A stretch of DNA of 64,000 bases from Streptomyces sp. DSM 15324 (GCF_001514285.1 NZ_KQ949023.1:620001-684000), one strand, 5' to 3'. Positions 28,441-36,872 are shown, numbered from the stretch's first letter. Numbers and translations: made by a program. The notes: generated by a model from the sequence alone, not told the origin.

Positions 28441-29774
28441 TCCTGCGGCTTGACCTTCTTCTTCCTCTCCTCCTTCTCCTTCTGGGCGGAGGGGAGGACC
28501 GAGTGGCCGACCGGGGCACCGTGGCCCAGGACGCCGTGATCGTATGCGGTCTCGGCGTGCACCGTAAGGTCCAGTCCGGTGTGCTCCTGGTCCTCGTCCG
28601 CGCGCAGGCCCAGCGTGCGGTCGAGGAGGGTGCCGATGCCGTACGTGACACCGAAGGCGTACGCCGCCACGACGACCACCGCGACCAGCTGCCTGCCGAG
28701 CTGGGTGAACCCGCCGCCGTACAGCAGACCCTCCGTGCCGCCGGTCATGGTGTCGACGGCGAAGACGCCGATGAGGAGGGTGCCGAGCACGCCGCCGACC
28801 AGGTGGACGCCCACGACGTCGAGCGAGTCGTCGTAGTTCAGCTTGAACTTCCAGCTCACGGCGTACGAGCAGACGGCGCCCGCGGCGAGACCGACGACGA
28901 GCGCGCCGAGCAGGGAGACCGAGCCGCAGGAGGGGGTGATCGCGACCAGACCGGCCACCGCGCCCGAGGCCGCGCCGAGGGTGGTCGGATGGCCGTCGCG
29001 CTTCTGCTCGACGAAGAGCCAGCCCAGCAGACCGGTGCAGCCGGCGGCGAGCGTGTTGAGGAAGACCGCGGCGGCGAGACCGTTGGCGCCGAGCGCCGAG
29101 CCCGCGTTGAAGCCGAACCAGCCGAACCAGAGCAGACCGGCGCCCAGCACGACCATGGGGAGGTTGTGCGGACGCATCGCGTCCTTCTTGAAGCCCAGGC
29201 GGGGGCCGAGGACGAGACAGAGGGCGAGTCCCGAGGCGCCTGAGGTGATCTCGACGGGAAGCCCGCCCGCGAAGTCGAGCGCGCCGAGCCGGGCGACGAT
29301 CCAGCCGCCGGGGCCCCAGACCCAGTGGGTGACGGGAACGTATACGAGCAGCGCCCAGACGGGGACGAAGACCAGCCAGGCCGCGAATTTCGCCCGGTCC
29401 GCGATCGCGCCGCTGATCAGGGCCGCCGTGATGATCGCGAAGGTGAGCTGGAAGGTGGCGAAGAGGAGCGTGGGGACCGTGCCCTGGACGCTGTCCGGGC
29501 CGAGACCCGCCATGCCCGCGTGTTCCAGCCCGCCGATGATCCCGCCGCCCACGTCGTCCCCGAAGGCGAGGGAGTAGCCGGCGGCCAGCCACACGATCGT
29601 GACCAGCGCGATCGACACAAAGCTCATCATGAGCATGTTGAGCACGCTCTTCGTGCGGACCATGCCGCCGTAGAAGAGGGCCAGACCCGGGGTCATCAGC
29701 AGGACGAGCGCGGTGGCGGCGAGCAGCCAGGCGGTGTCGCCGGTGTCGACGTGTGCGGCGGCGAGGGACGTCAC
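28437..29774 (-). CDS. amtB: Ammonium transporter AmtB
   Basis: This 445-residue membrane channel of the Amt/Rh family has about eleven helices. Recognisable segments are LVLLMTPGLALFYGGMVRTK near the N-terminus, WVWGPGGWIVARLGALDFAG (signature), GWLFVEQKRDGHPTTLGAAS and DVVGVHLVGGVLGTLLIGVF, which contains a pore His. The GTG start at 29774 follows GGAGA. The last sense codon and the TGA stop are partly supplied by the inserted TnpB element, changing a terminal Glu to Asp, so the protein is essentially unaltered. GlnR-like boxes upstream suggest induction under nitrogen limitation, and GlnK should gate it. Confidence 0.96.
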   Translation of the reverse strand: MTSLAAAHVDTGDTAWLLAATALVLLMTPGLALFYGGMVRTKSVLNMLMMSFVSIALVTIVWLAAGYSLAFGDDVGGGIIGGLEHAGMAGLGPDSVQGTVPTLLFATFQLTFAIITAALISGAIADRAKFAAWLVFVPVWALLVYVPVTHWVWGPGGWIVARLGALDFAGGLPVEITSGASGLALCLVLGPRLGFKKDAMRPHNLPMVVLGAGLLWFGWFGFNAGSALGANGLAAAVFLNTLAAGCTGLLGWLFVEQKRDGHPTTLGAASGAVAGLVAITPSCGSVSLLGALVVGLAAGAVCSYAVSWKFKLNYDDSLDVVGVHLVGGVLGTLLIGVFAVDTMTGGTEGLLYGGGFTQLGRQLVAVVVVAAYAFGVTYGIGTLLDRTLGLRADEDQEHTGLDLTVHAETAYDHGVLGHGAPVGHSVLPSAQKEKEERKKKVKPQD

Positions 29775-29821
29775 GAGGTCTCCAACGGTGGGGTGGGCTC
29801 GTCAGAGGGTCACCGGTCCCG

Positions 29822-29859
29822 GTTTCCGGTCGCGTACAGGTGTGTTTCCGTGACGTTTC
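29822..29859 (-). promoter_or_regulatory. GlnR-like binding repeats upstream of amtB
   Basis: On the amtB strand there are GAAAC boxes at 29855-29859, 29844-29848 and 29822-29826, spaced 11 and 22 bases, with a GTAC-containing half-site between the last two. The 5-6-5 periodicity matches the actinomycete GlnR pattern (gTnAC-n6-GaAAC repeats), though the gTnAC halves are degenerate. Confidence 0.65.
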
Positions 29860-29948
29860 GTTGCGGGCGGGTTTCCGGAAGCTCACCGTGGGGGGCGGGG
29901 CCGCTCGTGTGTGCGGCGGGGCTTCATGGATCAGGGAGAATGGGGGCC

Positions 29949-30902
29949 ATGAGCGTTCGTAACCAGTCATCCGAGCAGCCGGCCGGGACCCTGCACCGTG
30001 CCGGCTTCGCCTGCTTCGTGGGCCGCCCCAACGCGGGCAAGTCCACCCTCACGAACGCTCTGGTCGGGAAGAAGGTGGCGATCACCTCCAACCGGCCGCA
30101 GACCACCCGGCACACGGTCCGGGGCATCGTGCACCGCCCCGACGCCCAGCTGATCCTGGTCGACACCCCCGGTCTGCACAAACCGCGCACGCTCCTCGGC
30201 GAGCGCCTCAACGACGTGGTCCGCACCACCTGGGCCGAGGTCGACGTGATCGGCTTCTGCCTCCCGGCGAACGAGAAGCTCGGCCCCGGCGACCGGTTCA
30301 TCGCCAAGGAACTGGCCGGCATCAAGAAGACCCCGAAGGTCGCCGTCGTCACCAAGACCGACCTGGTGGACTCCAAGGTGCTCGCCGAGCAGCTCATCGC
30401 GATCGACCAGCTCGGCAAGGAGCTGGGCATCGAGTGGGCGGAGATCATCCCGGTCTCCGCGGTCGGCGACCGTCAGGTGGACCTCCTCGCCGACCTGCTG
30501 GTCCCCATGCTCCCCGAGGGCCCCGCCCTCTACCCCGAGGGCGACCTGACCGACGAGCCCGAGCAGGTGATGGTCGCGGAGCTGATCCGCGAGGCCGCCC
30601 TGGAGGGCGTCCGCGACGAGCTGCCGCACTCCATCGCCGTCGTCGTCGAGGAGATGCTCCCGCGCGAGGACCGCCCCGCCGACCGGCCGCTCCTCGACAT
30701 CCACGCGAACATCTACATCGAGCGCACCAGCCAGAAGGGCATCATCATCGGCCCGAAGGGCCGCCGCCTGAAGGACGTGGGCATCAAGTCCCGCCAGCAG
30801 ATCGAGGCCCTGCTCGGCACGCCCGTCTTCCTCGACCTGCACGTCAAGGTCGCCAAGGACTGGCAGCGGGACCCCAAGCAACTGCGCAAGCTGGGGTTCT
30901 AG
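29949..30902 (+). CDS. era: GTPase Era
   Basis: This 317-residue GTPase binds the 3' end of 16S rRNA and assists 30S assembly. The G domain has G1 GRPNAGKST, G2 RPQTTRHTVRG, G3 DTPGLHKP and G4 TKTD. The C-terminal KH domain (IYIERTSQKGIIIGPKGRRL) binds RNA. I chose the ATG at 29949; the frame is open far upstream through the amtB region, but that part is non-coding shadow. In most Streptomyces era follows the phoH-ybeY-CBS genes directly; here the WxL and glnK/amtB blocks lie between. Confidence 0.97.
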   Translation: MSVRNQSSEQPAGTLHRAGFACFVGRPNAGKSTLTNALVGKKVAITSNRPQTTRHTVRGIVHRPDAQLILVDTPGLHKPRTLLGERLNDVVRTTWAEVDVIGFCLPANEKLGPGDRFIAKELAGIKKTPKVAVVTKTDLVDSKVLAEQLIAIDQLGKELGIEWAEIIPVSAVGDRQVDLLADLLVPMLPEGPALYPEGDLTDEPEQVMVAELIREAALEGVRDELPHSIAVVVEEMLPREDRPADRPLLDIHANIYIERTSQKGIIIGPKGRRLKDVGIKSRQQIEALLGTPVFLDLHVKVAKDWQRDPKQLRKLGF

Positions 30903-30935
30903 CCCGCACGGCGGCGGTCGTACGGCCGCGGACCC

Positions 30936-31799
30936 TCAGTCGCCCCCCGCCCCCACCCCGCCGGGAGCGAAGTCCTGCAACCCCACCACCCGCAGCAGCC
31001 GCAGGCGTTCGTGGGTGTCCGTGCCCGGGCGGGCCGTGTGCACGACCAGGAGCTGGTGGTGCTCGTGACTGAGCAGGACCTCGCAGTCCAGGTCCAGCAG
31101 GCCGACCAGCGGGTGCAGGAAGCGTTTCGTCGCCTTGTGGCGCAGGGACACCTCGTGGGCGTCCCAGAGGCGGGCGAACTCCTCGCTGCCCGACCGGAGT
31201 TCGGCGACCAGCGCGGCCGGTTCCGGGTCGTCGGGGCGGGCGGCGGTCACCGCGCGCAGATTGGCCACCTGGGCGCGGGCGTGGTCCGGGCGGTCCTCCT
31301 CCGGGAACAGGGTGCGCGCGGCCGGGTCCAGGAAGTACCTGCGGACGAGGTTGCGCTCGCGCCGGGGCCGGGACATCACGTCGAGGGTCAGCGCCCTGGC
31401 CATCGCGTTCTGCGCCAGCACCTCACCGCAGTCGGTCACCACCTGCGCCGGGGTGTCGTCCAGCCGGTCCAGGATCAGCATCAGCCCGGGCGACACATGC
31501 GTCGACGCCGTCTCGCGGCGCGGCGGCTCCTCGCCGGCCAGGTGGAAGAGGTGGTCGCGTTCGTCGGCGGTCAGGCGCAGGGCACGCCCCAGCGCCGTCA
31601 GCGTCTGGCGGGACGGACGCGGCCCCCGGGACTGCTCCAGGCGGGTGTAGTAGTCCACCGACAGGGCCGCCAGCTGGGCCACCTCCTCGCGGCGCAGGCC
31701 GGGGGTGCGACGGCGGGCGCCCAGGGGCAGCCCCACGTCCGAGGGCGCGAGGCGGGCCCGGCCGCGGCGCAGGAAGTCGGCTAGTTCGGCTCGGTTCAC
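30936..31799 (-). CDS. XRE-type HTH transcriptional regulator with MmyB-like ligand domain
   Basis: This 287-residue regulator has an N-terminal helix-turn-helix (GARRRTPGLRREEVAQLAAL, then SVDYYTRLEQSRGPRPS) and a C-terminal MmyB-like domain (LDRLDDTPAQVVTDCGEVLA, RRYFLDPAARTLFPEE, RHKATKRFLHPLVGLLDLDC). This domain is common in Streptomyces and binds small hydrophobic ligands. It is divergent from the epimerase gene, which it most likely controls; the space between contains a GGGACC-GCC-GGTCCC inverted repeat at 31835-31849. The GTG start at 31799 gives the standard VNRAELADFLRRGRARL N-terminus. Confidence 0.92.
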   Translation of the reverse strand: MNRAELADFLRRGRARLAPSDVGLPLGARRRTPGLRREEVAQLAALSVDYYTRLEQSRGPRPSRQTLTALGRALRLTADERDHLFHLAGEEPPRRETASTHVSPGLMLILDRLDDTPAQVVTDCGEVLAQNAMARALTLDVMSRPRRERNLVRRYFLDPAARTLFPEEDRPDHARAQVANLRAVTAARPDDPEPAALVAELRSGSEEFARLWDAHEVSLRHKATKRFLHPLVGLLDLDCEVLLSHEHHQLLVVHTARPGTDTHERLRLLRVVGLQDFAPGGVGAGGD

Positions 31800-31921
31800 C
31801 CCTCCAGGCTGCGTCCTCGCGCCCGGCTTATCCAGGGACCGCCGGTCCCCCGATCGACGGGTCCCTCCCGCCCGGCCGGGTCCCGCCCCAGGGTGGGAGC
31901 ACAGACCGAGAGGGGAAGACC

Positions 31922-32776
31922 ATGCTGACACTCGTGACCGGCGCCACCGGACAGGTCGGCCGGCGGTTCGTGCCGCGGCTGCTGGCCCAGCGGGAGCCCG
32001 ATGAGCGCGTACGCGTCCTGGTGCGGGAGGCGGCGCGCGGGGAGCGGTTCGCCGCACTGGGCGCCGAGGTGGTGACCGGGGACCTGCGGGACGAGGAGGC
32101 GCTCGGCAGGGCCGTCGCCGGCGCGGACGCCGTCGTGAACGTCGCCGCCTCCTTCCGCGGGGTGCCCGACGAGGAGGCGTGGGCCGTCAACCGGGACGCG
32201 GCCGTGACCCTGGGACGGGCCGCGCGCAGCGCCGGGGTACGGCGGTTCGTGCAGGTCAGCACGGGGATGGTGTACGGCGTGGGACGGGGCCGGCCGCTCA
32301 CCGAGGACGACGAGACCCGGCCCGGCGGCATGATGTGGGGCGCGTACAACGAGTCCAAGGCGGCCGCCGAGCGGGAGCTGCTGGCGCTGGAGGGGCTTCA
32401 GGTGAGGATCGGCCGGCTGCCCTTCGTCTACGGCGACGGCGACCCCCACCTCGCCCAGGCCCTGGAGTGGGCCGCGAGCTGGGCGTCGGCCCAGCGGCTG
32501 CAGATGGCCCACCACGCCGACGTCGCCCAGGGGCTGCTGCGCCTGCTGTACGCGCCCGCGGTGGGCGGGCCGGTCTACAACATCGCCGATGACGCCCCCG
32601 TCACGACGGTCGAGCTGTACCGCCTCAACGGGGTCGAGGTGCCGGCCGGCCTCGGGACCGGGACCGGCACCGACCCCTGGTTCGGGATCATGTCCACCCG
32701 GCGCATCCGCCGGGATCTCGGCTTCCGCCCGGTCTACCCGTCGGCGTGGACCGCCCGGGACGCCGGAGCCCTGTAG
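31922..32776 (+). CDS. NAD(P)-dependent epimerase/dehydratase family protein
   Basis: This 284-residue extended short-chain dehydrogenase/reductase has an N-terminal Rossmann nucleotide site LVTGATGQVGRRF and an active-site segment with Ser/Thr in RFVQVSTGMVYG. The Tyr-Lys pair appears as YNESKAAAERELLAL, with Tyr at the usual YxxxK position. A substrate-binding C-terminal lobe follows. The reaction is unknown; candidates are nucleotide-sugar epimerase/dehydratase or flavonoid-type reductase activity. Divergence from the adjacent MmyB-type regulator suggests ligand-induced expression. The ATG has a GAGGGGAAG ribosome site. Confidence 0.9.
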   Translation: MLTLVTGATGQVGRRFVPRLLAQREPDERVRVLVREAARGERFAALGAEVVTGDLRDEEALGRAVAGADAVVNVAASFRGVPDEEAWAVNRDAAVTLGRAARSAGVRRFVQVSTGMVYGVGRGRPLTEDDETRPGGMMWGAYNESKAAAERELLALEGLQVRIGRLPFVYGDGDPHLAQALEWAASWASAQRLQMAHHADVAQGLLRLLYAPAVGGPVYNIADDAPVTTVELYRLNGVEVPAGLGTGTGTDPWFGIMSTRRIRRDLGFRPVYPSAWTARDAGAL

Positions 32777-32807
32777 CCCCCGCAGGCCGGAGCCCCGGGC
32801 CAGGGGT

Positions 32808-34091
32808 TCACTCCACCCCCCTGATCCGCCCCACCAGCACCGCGCCCGCCAGGCTCACCACCGCCGCCACCAGGTACAGCATCCGGTAGCCGCCGAGGTA
32901 GGTGACGATCGGGGCGGCGAGGACGGGGGCCGCGACCTGGGGCAGGGAGTTGGCGACGTTGATGACGCCGAGGTCCTTGCCCCGGTCCAGGGCCTTGGGC
33001 AGGACGTCGGTCATCAGCGCGAAGTCGACGGAGGCGAACACGCCGTAGCCGATGCCCTGCACGGCCGCCGAGACGATCGCCCCCGGCCAGGTCTGCCAGA
33101 TGACGAGCCACGCCGTCCCCACCGCCATCAGCACACCGGACCAGACCACGAACGGCTTGCGCCGGCCCACCCGGTCCGACCAGACGCCCGCGACGACCAC
33201 GGTGGCGAGCAGGGTGAGCCCGTTCACCGCCGACAGGATCAGCACGCCCTGGTCGGGGTCGGCGTAGTGCAGGCGGTCGCGCAGGTAGTACAGCAGGTAC
33301 AGCAGCACCAGCCCGTTGCTCAGGTTCATCAGGAACCGGGTGATCCAGGCCCAGCCCAGGTCGGGGTACTTTCTCGGGCTCAGCCAGAAGCCCTTCAGGA
33401 AACCCGGCCAGGACCAGGCCGGCCGGTCGCTCACCGGCAGCCGCAGATCCTCGTAGCGCAGGACGTACGGCAGCACGCCCAGCGCCGTGAACACCGCGCA
33501 CGCCACATAGCCCGCGCCCACGCCGCCCGCCGCCGTGGCGAGGGCCGTGCCGCCGACCACGCCGAAGACCTGCGCCACCCCCAGCCAGCCGCCCACGGCA
33601 CCGCGCTGGGACCGGGGCACCCGGTCCGGTACCGCCGCCGTGACCGCCGCGAAGGCCGCGTTCAGGGTGAGCTGCACCAGGCACCAGCCCAGCGCCATCG
33701 TCCACACCCCGTCCGCCACCGCGAGCAGCAGCAGGGACAGGGCGCCGCCCACGGCGCCCGCGACGATCCACGGGGTACGGCGGCCGTACCGGGACACCGT
33801 CCGGTCAGACAGGGCGCCGAAGAGCGGGTTCGCCCACAGCGACACCAGGGCGCCCACGCCGGTGACCCAGGCCAGCATGGTCTCCTTCGACATGCCGGAG
33901 CCGGGCGCGAAGTCCTTGGCCTGGGAGGCCAGCAGGATCTGCAGCGGGCCGTACCAGCCCGCCCAGATCGCCCCGTTGGCGAGGGACAGGGCCGATGTCC
34001 AGCCCTTGCCCACCCGCTCGACGGGCTCGGCCAGCGCGGCCCCGGGGGCGGCGGGGGCGCCGCGGTCCGGCGCCCTGTCCTCGGTCGTCAT
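32808..34091 (-). CDS. MFS (GPH-like) sugar transporter
   Basis: This 427-residue, twelve-helix transporter has marks of the glycoside-pentoside-hexuronide/sucrose-type MFS: LFGALSDRTVSRYGRRTPWI after helix 2 and the repeat SDRVGRRKPFVVWSGVLMAV in the second half. It starts at an ATG that overlaps the stop of the beta-glucosidase gene, so the two are translated together. The natural reading is uptake of a beta-glucoside such as cellobiose followed by cytosolic hydrolysis. The frame stays open upstream through the glucosidase gene, but that is not coding. Confidence 0.92.
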   Translation of the reverse strand: MTTEDRAPDRGAPAAPGAALAEPVERVGKGWTSALSLANGAIWAGWYGPLQILLASQAKDFAPGSGMSKETMLAWVTGVGALVSLWANPLFGALSDRTVSRYGRRTPWIVAGAVGGALSLLLLAVADGVWTMALGWCLVQLTLNAAFAAVTAAVPDRVPRSQRGAVGGWLGVAQVFGVVGGTALATAAGGVGAGYVACAVFTALGVLPYVLRYEDLRLPVSDRPAWSWPGFLKGFWLSPRKYPDLGWAWITRFLMNLSNGLVLLYLLYYLRDRLHYADPDQGVLILSAVNGLTLLATVVVAGVWSDRVGRRKPFVVWSGVLMAVGTAWLVIWQTWPGAIVSAAVQGIGYGVFASVDFALMTDVLPKALDRGKDLGVINVANSLPQVAAPVLAAPIVTYLGGYRMLYLVAAVVSLAGAVLVGRIRGVE

Positions 34092-35437
34092 CCCCGCGCC
34101 CGCGGTGCCTGCGCCCGCAGCATGTCCCGGTACCAGTGGTAGGAGGCCTTCGGGGTGCGGGTCTGGCTCGCGTAGTCGACGTGGACCAGGCCGAAGCGGC
34201 GCGCGTAGCCCTCCGCCCACTCGAAGTTGTCCAGCAGCGACCACACGAAGTAGCCGCGCACGTCCACGCCGGCCTCCAGCGCCCGGTGCAGCGCGCGGAC
34301 GTGGGTGTCGAGGTAGGTGATGCGGTCCTGGTCGTCGAGGCCGTCGTAGGAGCAGCCGTTCTCGGTGATGACCACCGGCGGGAGGCGGTCTCCGTAGCGG
34401 TCCTTGAAGGTGGTGAGCAGTTCGGTGAGGCCCTCGGGGACCACCGGCCAGCCGAAGTCCGTCACCGGGACGCCCTCGATCTCCTGGACGGAGAAGGGGA
34501 GTTCGGCGGGCATGGTGATCCCGCCGAACTCGATCTCGGTGCCCTGCGGGGCGCCCACCCTGGTCGGTGCGTAGTAGTTCACGCCGTACCAGTCGAGCGG
34601 CTCGCCGATGATCTTCAGGTCGGCGGCGACATCGCCGGGCATCAGCTCGCCGATCCCCTCCGGGTACTCGCCCAGCAGCAGCGGCTCCGCGAACAGGCGG
34701 TTGAGCAGGAGGTCGTAGAAGCCGGCCGCCTCCAGGTCGGCCGGCTCCCGGGAGGCGGGCCAGGTCGGGCCGTGGGAGTTGGCGATGCCGATGTCCGTGG
34801 CGCCGGCCGCGCGCAGGGCCCGTACCGCGAGACCGTGGGCGAGGAGCTGGTGGTGGGCGACCGGCAGCGCGTCGAAGAGCAGCTGCTTGCCGGGGGCGTG
34901 GGTACCGAGGGCGTGACCGAGGAGGGTGTGCTCGGCCGGCTCGTTGAGGGTGATCCACTTGGTCACCCGGTCGCCGAGGCGGTCCACGACCGTCGACGCG
35001 TACTCCGCGAAGAGCGAGGCGGTGTCCCGCTCCAGCCAGTCCAGGTGGGCCGGCAGGTCCCAGTGGAAGAGGGTGGGGACGGGACGCACGCCCGCCGCCA
35101 GCAGTTCGTCCACCAGGGCGTCGTAGAAGTCCAGACCGCCGGGGGAGTTCACCCGGGGCCAGGATATGGAGAAGCGGTACGCGCCCACCCCGAGGTCCTT
35201 CAGGAGGGCCACGTCCTCGGTGTGGCGGTGGTAGTGGTCGCAGGCCACCGCCGCCGTGGAGCCGTCCTTCACCCGTCCGGGCTCGGCGGAGAAGGTGTCC
35301 CACACGGACGGCTCGCGCCGGTCCGCGGCGCCCTCGATCTGATGGGCTGAGGTGGAGACGCCCCACAGGAAGTCGGCCGGGAACTGGGGGATCGGGTGCA
35401 CCGCGTCGCGCGGATCGTTCGCCATGGGCGGGATCAT
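34088..35437 (-). CDS. GH1 family beta-glucosidase
   Basis: This 449-residue cytosolic glycoside hydrolase of family 1 retains the full active site: acid/base Glu in WITLNEPAEH and nucleophile Glu in VVITENGCSYDG. Flanking landmarks are FLWGVSTSAHQIEGA, YRFSISWPRV, FHWDLPAHLDWL, DWYGVNYYAP and FVWSLLDNFEWAEGY. It is the first gene of a two-gene operon with the MFS transporter. A perfect inverted repeat sits immediately before its ATG, so a repressor (often LacI-type in such loci, encoded elsewhere) probably controls it. An in-frame ATG at 35425 is an alternative start. Confidence 0.95.
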   Translation of the reverse strand: MIPPMANDPRDAVHPIPQFPADFLWGVSTSAHQIEGAADRREPSVWDTFSAEPGRVKDGSTAAVACDHYHRHTEDVALLKDLGVGAYRFSISWPRVNSPGGLDFYDALVDELLAAGVRPVPTLFHWDLPAHLDWLERDTASLFAEYASTVVDRLGDRVTKWITLNEPAEHTLLGHALGTHAPGKQLLFDALPVAHHQLLAHGLAVRALRAAGATDIGIANSHGPTWPASREPADLEAAGFYDLLLNRLFAEPLLLGEYPEGIGELMPGDVAADLKIIGEPLDWYGVNYYAPTRVGAPQGTEIEFGGITMPAELPFSVQEIEGVPVTDFGWPVVPEGLTELLTTFKDRYGDRLPPVVITENGCSYDGLDDQDRITYLDTHVRALHRALEAGVDVRGYFVWSLLDNFEWAEGYARRFGLVHVDYASQTRTPKASYHWYRDMLRAQAPRARG

Positions 35438-35455
35438 CCTTACCCACCGGTAAGG
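35438..35455. promoter_or_regulatory. Candidate operator of the beta-glucosidase operon
   Basis: CCTTACC-CACC-GGTAAGG is a perfect 7-bp inverted repeat with a 4-bp spacer, abutting the glucosidase start codon. Symmetry and position suggest a sugar-responsive repressor site; no regulator gene is adjacent. Confidence 0.5.
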
Positions 35456-35507
35456 AAGTCAACGCCCGGGCGGCAACTACCGGTTGCACGCCCCGGCGCA
35501 CGGCGGC

Positions 35508-35774
35508 CTAGGCCCCCTCCTTCAGCACCCGTGAGATGAGCTTCCGCTGCTCGGGGGTGAGCCGGGGATCGGCCGCGTACACCGTCGTCCCGTCCACCGT
35601 GATCTCGTAGCTGAACCCGTCCGGGACGCCCTGCGGACGGGTGGCGCCGCCGTCCGCCAGCGCCTGCTCGGCCAGGTCCTCCCACTCGCGGGCATCGGGG
35701 CGTCCCGAGGTGTCCACCTCGGCGTGCCGCTCGATGCCCGCGAAGCCGCCCGTGCGACTCACTCGAATCCGCAT
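35508..35774 (-). CDS. Protealysin inhibitor emfourin family protein
   Basis: This 88-residue small protein begins MRIRVSRTGGFAGIERHAEV and contains DGFSYEITVDGTTVYAADPR, then LTPEQRKLISRVL, the pattern of emfourin-type inhibitors of M4 protealysin-like peptidases. It lies 21 bp downstream of a protealysin-type protease gene on the same strand, exactly the arrangement in which emfourin was characterised. It therefore probably binds and blocks the adjacent cytosolic or self-secreted protease. No signal peptide is visible. Confidence 0.88.
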   Translation of the reverse strand: MRIRVSRTGGFAGIERHAEVDTSGRPDAREWEDLAEQALADGGATRPQGVPDGFSYEITVDGTTVYAADPRLTPEQRKLISRVLKEGA

Positions 35775-35795
35775 GGGATCGTGTCTAGTACGGAT

Positions 35796-36872
35796 CTACA
35801 GGATCCGCACCCCCACCTGTTCCCATGCCTTCTGCACGGCCCGGAGCTCGTCGCCGCCGTCCCCGAACCTCGCCCGCGCCGCCTTCACGGTCAGCTTGGC
35901 GAAGTCGGTGAACAGCGCCCGCTGGCCCAGCTTGCCGCCGGTGAGCACGTCGTACCAGATCTGGCCCGCCTTCTCCCAGGCGTGTCCGCCGAGGGCGGTC
36001 GCGACCAGGTAGAAGGCGTGGTTGGGGATGCCCGAGTTGATGTGCACACCGCCGTTGTCGCGGCCGGTGCGGACGTAGTCGTCCATGGTCGCGGGCTGCG
36101 GGTCCTTGCCGAGGACGTCGTCGTCGTACGCCGTGCCCGGGGCCTTCATGGAGCGCAGGGCCGAACCGGTGACGCCGGGGGCGAGGATGCCCGCGCCGAT
36201 CAGCCAGTCGGCCTCGGAGGCGGTCTGGCCGAGCGTGTACTGCTTGATGAGCGAGCCGAACACGTCGGACATCGACTCGTTGAGGGCGCCCGGCTGGCCG
36301 TAGTAGGTCAGGTTCGCCGTGTACTGCGTGACGCCGTGGGTGAGTTCGTGCCCGATGACGTCGACGGAGTTGGTGAAGTCGACGAAGATCTCGCCGTCGC
36401 CGTCGCCGAACACCATCTGCTCGCCGTTCCAGAAGGCGTTGTTGTAGCCCTCGTCGTAGTGGACGCTGGCGTCCAGCGGCAGACCGTCGCCGTCGATGGA
36501 GTGACGGGCGTAGGCCGTGAGGTAGAGGTCGAAGGTGGCGCCGAGCCCGGAGTAGGCGCGGTTGACGGTGGCGTCCTGGCCGGGGTCCTGGCCCTCGGAG
36601 CGGACCTTGGTGCCGGGCAGGTCGGTGCCGTGCCCGCAGTCGTAGATCGAGCGCAGCGGCTGGTCGGCCGGTGCCTTCGGGATCGCCGTCGGGCCGGCCC
36701 ACAGACCGTACTCGGTGCCCACCCGGCGGCGGTTGCGCAGCTCGCCGTCGCGCAGCAGGGTGCGCTGGGCGGGCCGGGACAGGGCGGGGTCGTCGTTGCT
36801 CGCCAGCTTGTCGAGGACATGCGGCGGTACGACGGTGCAGAAGACGGGCTCGAAGCCCCCGTTCGTCGTCAT
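35796..36872 (-). CDS. Protealysin-like M4 metallopeptidase
   Basis: This 358-residue thermolysin-family peptidase is short compared with secreted thermolysins because it has no signal peptide and only a small propeptide. That propeptide carries the protealysin-type CTVVPPHVLDKL element. The zinc site is VIGHELTHGVTQY (HExxH), followed by the Glu ligand in ALNESMSDVFG and the catalytic His region DNGGVHINSGIPNHAFYL. The ATG at 36872 begins exactly at the propeptide. It is paired with the downstream emfourin-type inhibitor. Such enzymes mature autocatalytically and act inside cells or are released without a classical signal. Confidence 0.93.
   Translation of the reverse strand: MTTNGGFEPVFCTVVPPHVLDKLASNDDPALSRPAQRTLLRDGELRNRRRVGTEYGLWAGPTAIPKAPADQPLRSIYDCGHGTDLPGTKVRSEGQDPGQDATVNRAYSGLGATFDLYLTAYARHSIDGDGLPLDASVHYDEGYNNAFWNGEQMVFGDGDGEIFVDFTNSVDVIGHELTHGVTQYTANLTYYGQPGALNESMSDVFGSLIKQYTLGQTASEADWLIGAGILAPGVTGSALRSMKAPGTAYDDDVLGKDPQPATMDDYVRTGRDNGGVHINSGIPNHAFYLVATALGGHAWEKAGQIWYDVLTGGKLGQRALFTDFAKLTVKAARARFGDGGDELRAVQKAWEQVGVRIL

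Noticed and set aside
29325..29948. Upstream extension of the era frame
   Set aside because: It runs antisense to amtB and lacks family similarity; the ATG at 29949 gives the normal Era N-terminus.
30902..30936. Possible terminator between era and the convergent regulator
   Set aside because: Only a loose GC-rich inverted sequence in 33 bp; no clear stem.
32808..35501. 897-codon reverse frame covering MFS and glucosidase regions
   Set aside because: Only its last 427 codons are coding (MFS). The remainder is out of frame with the intact GH1 gene.
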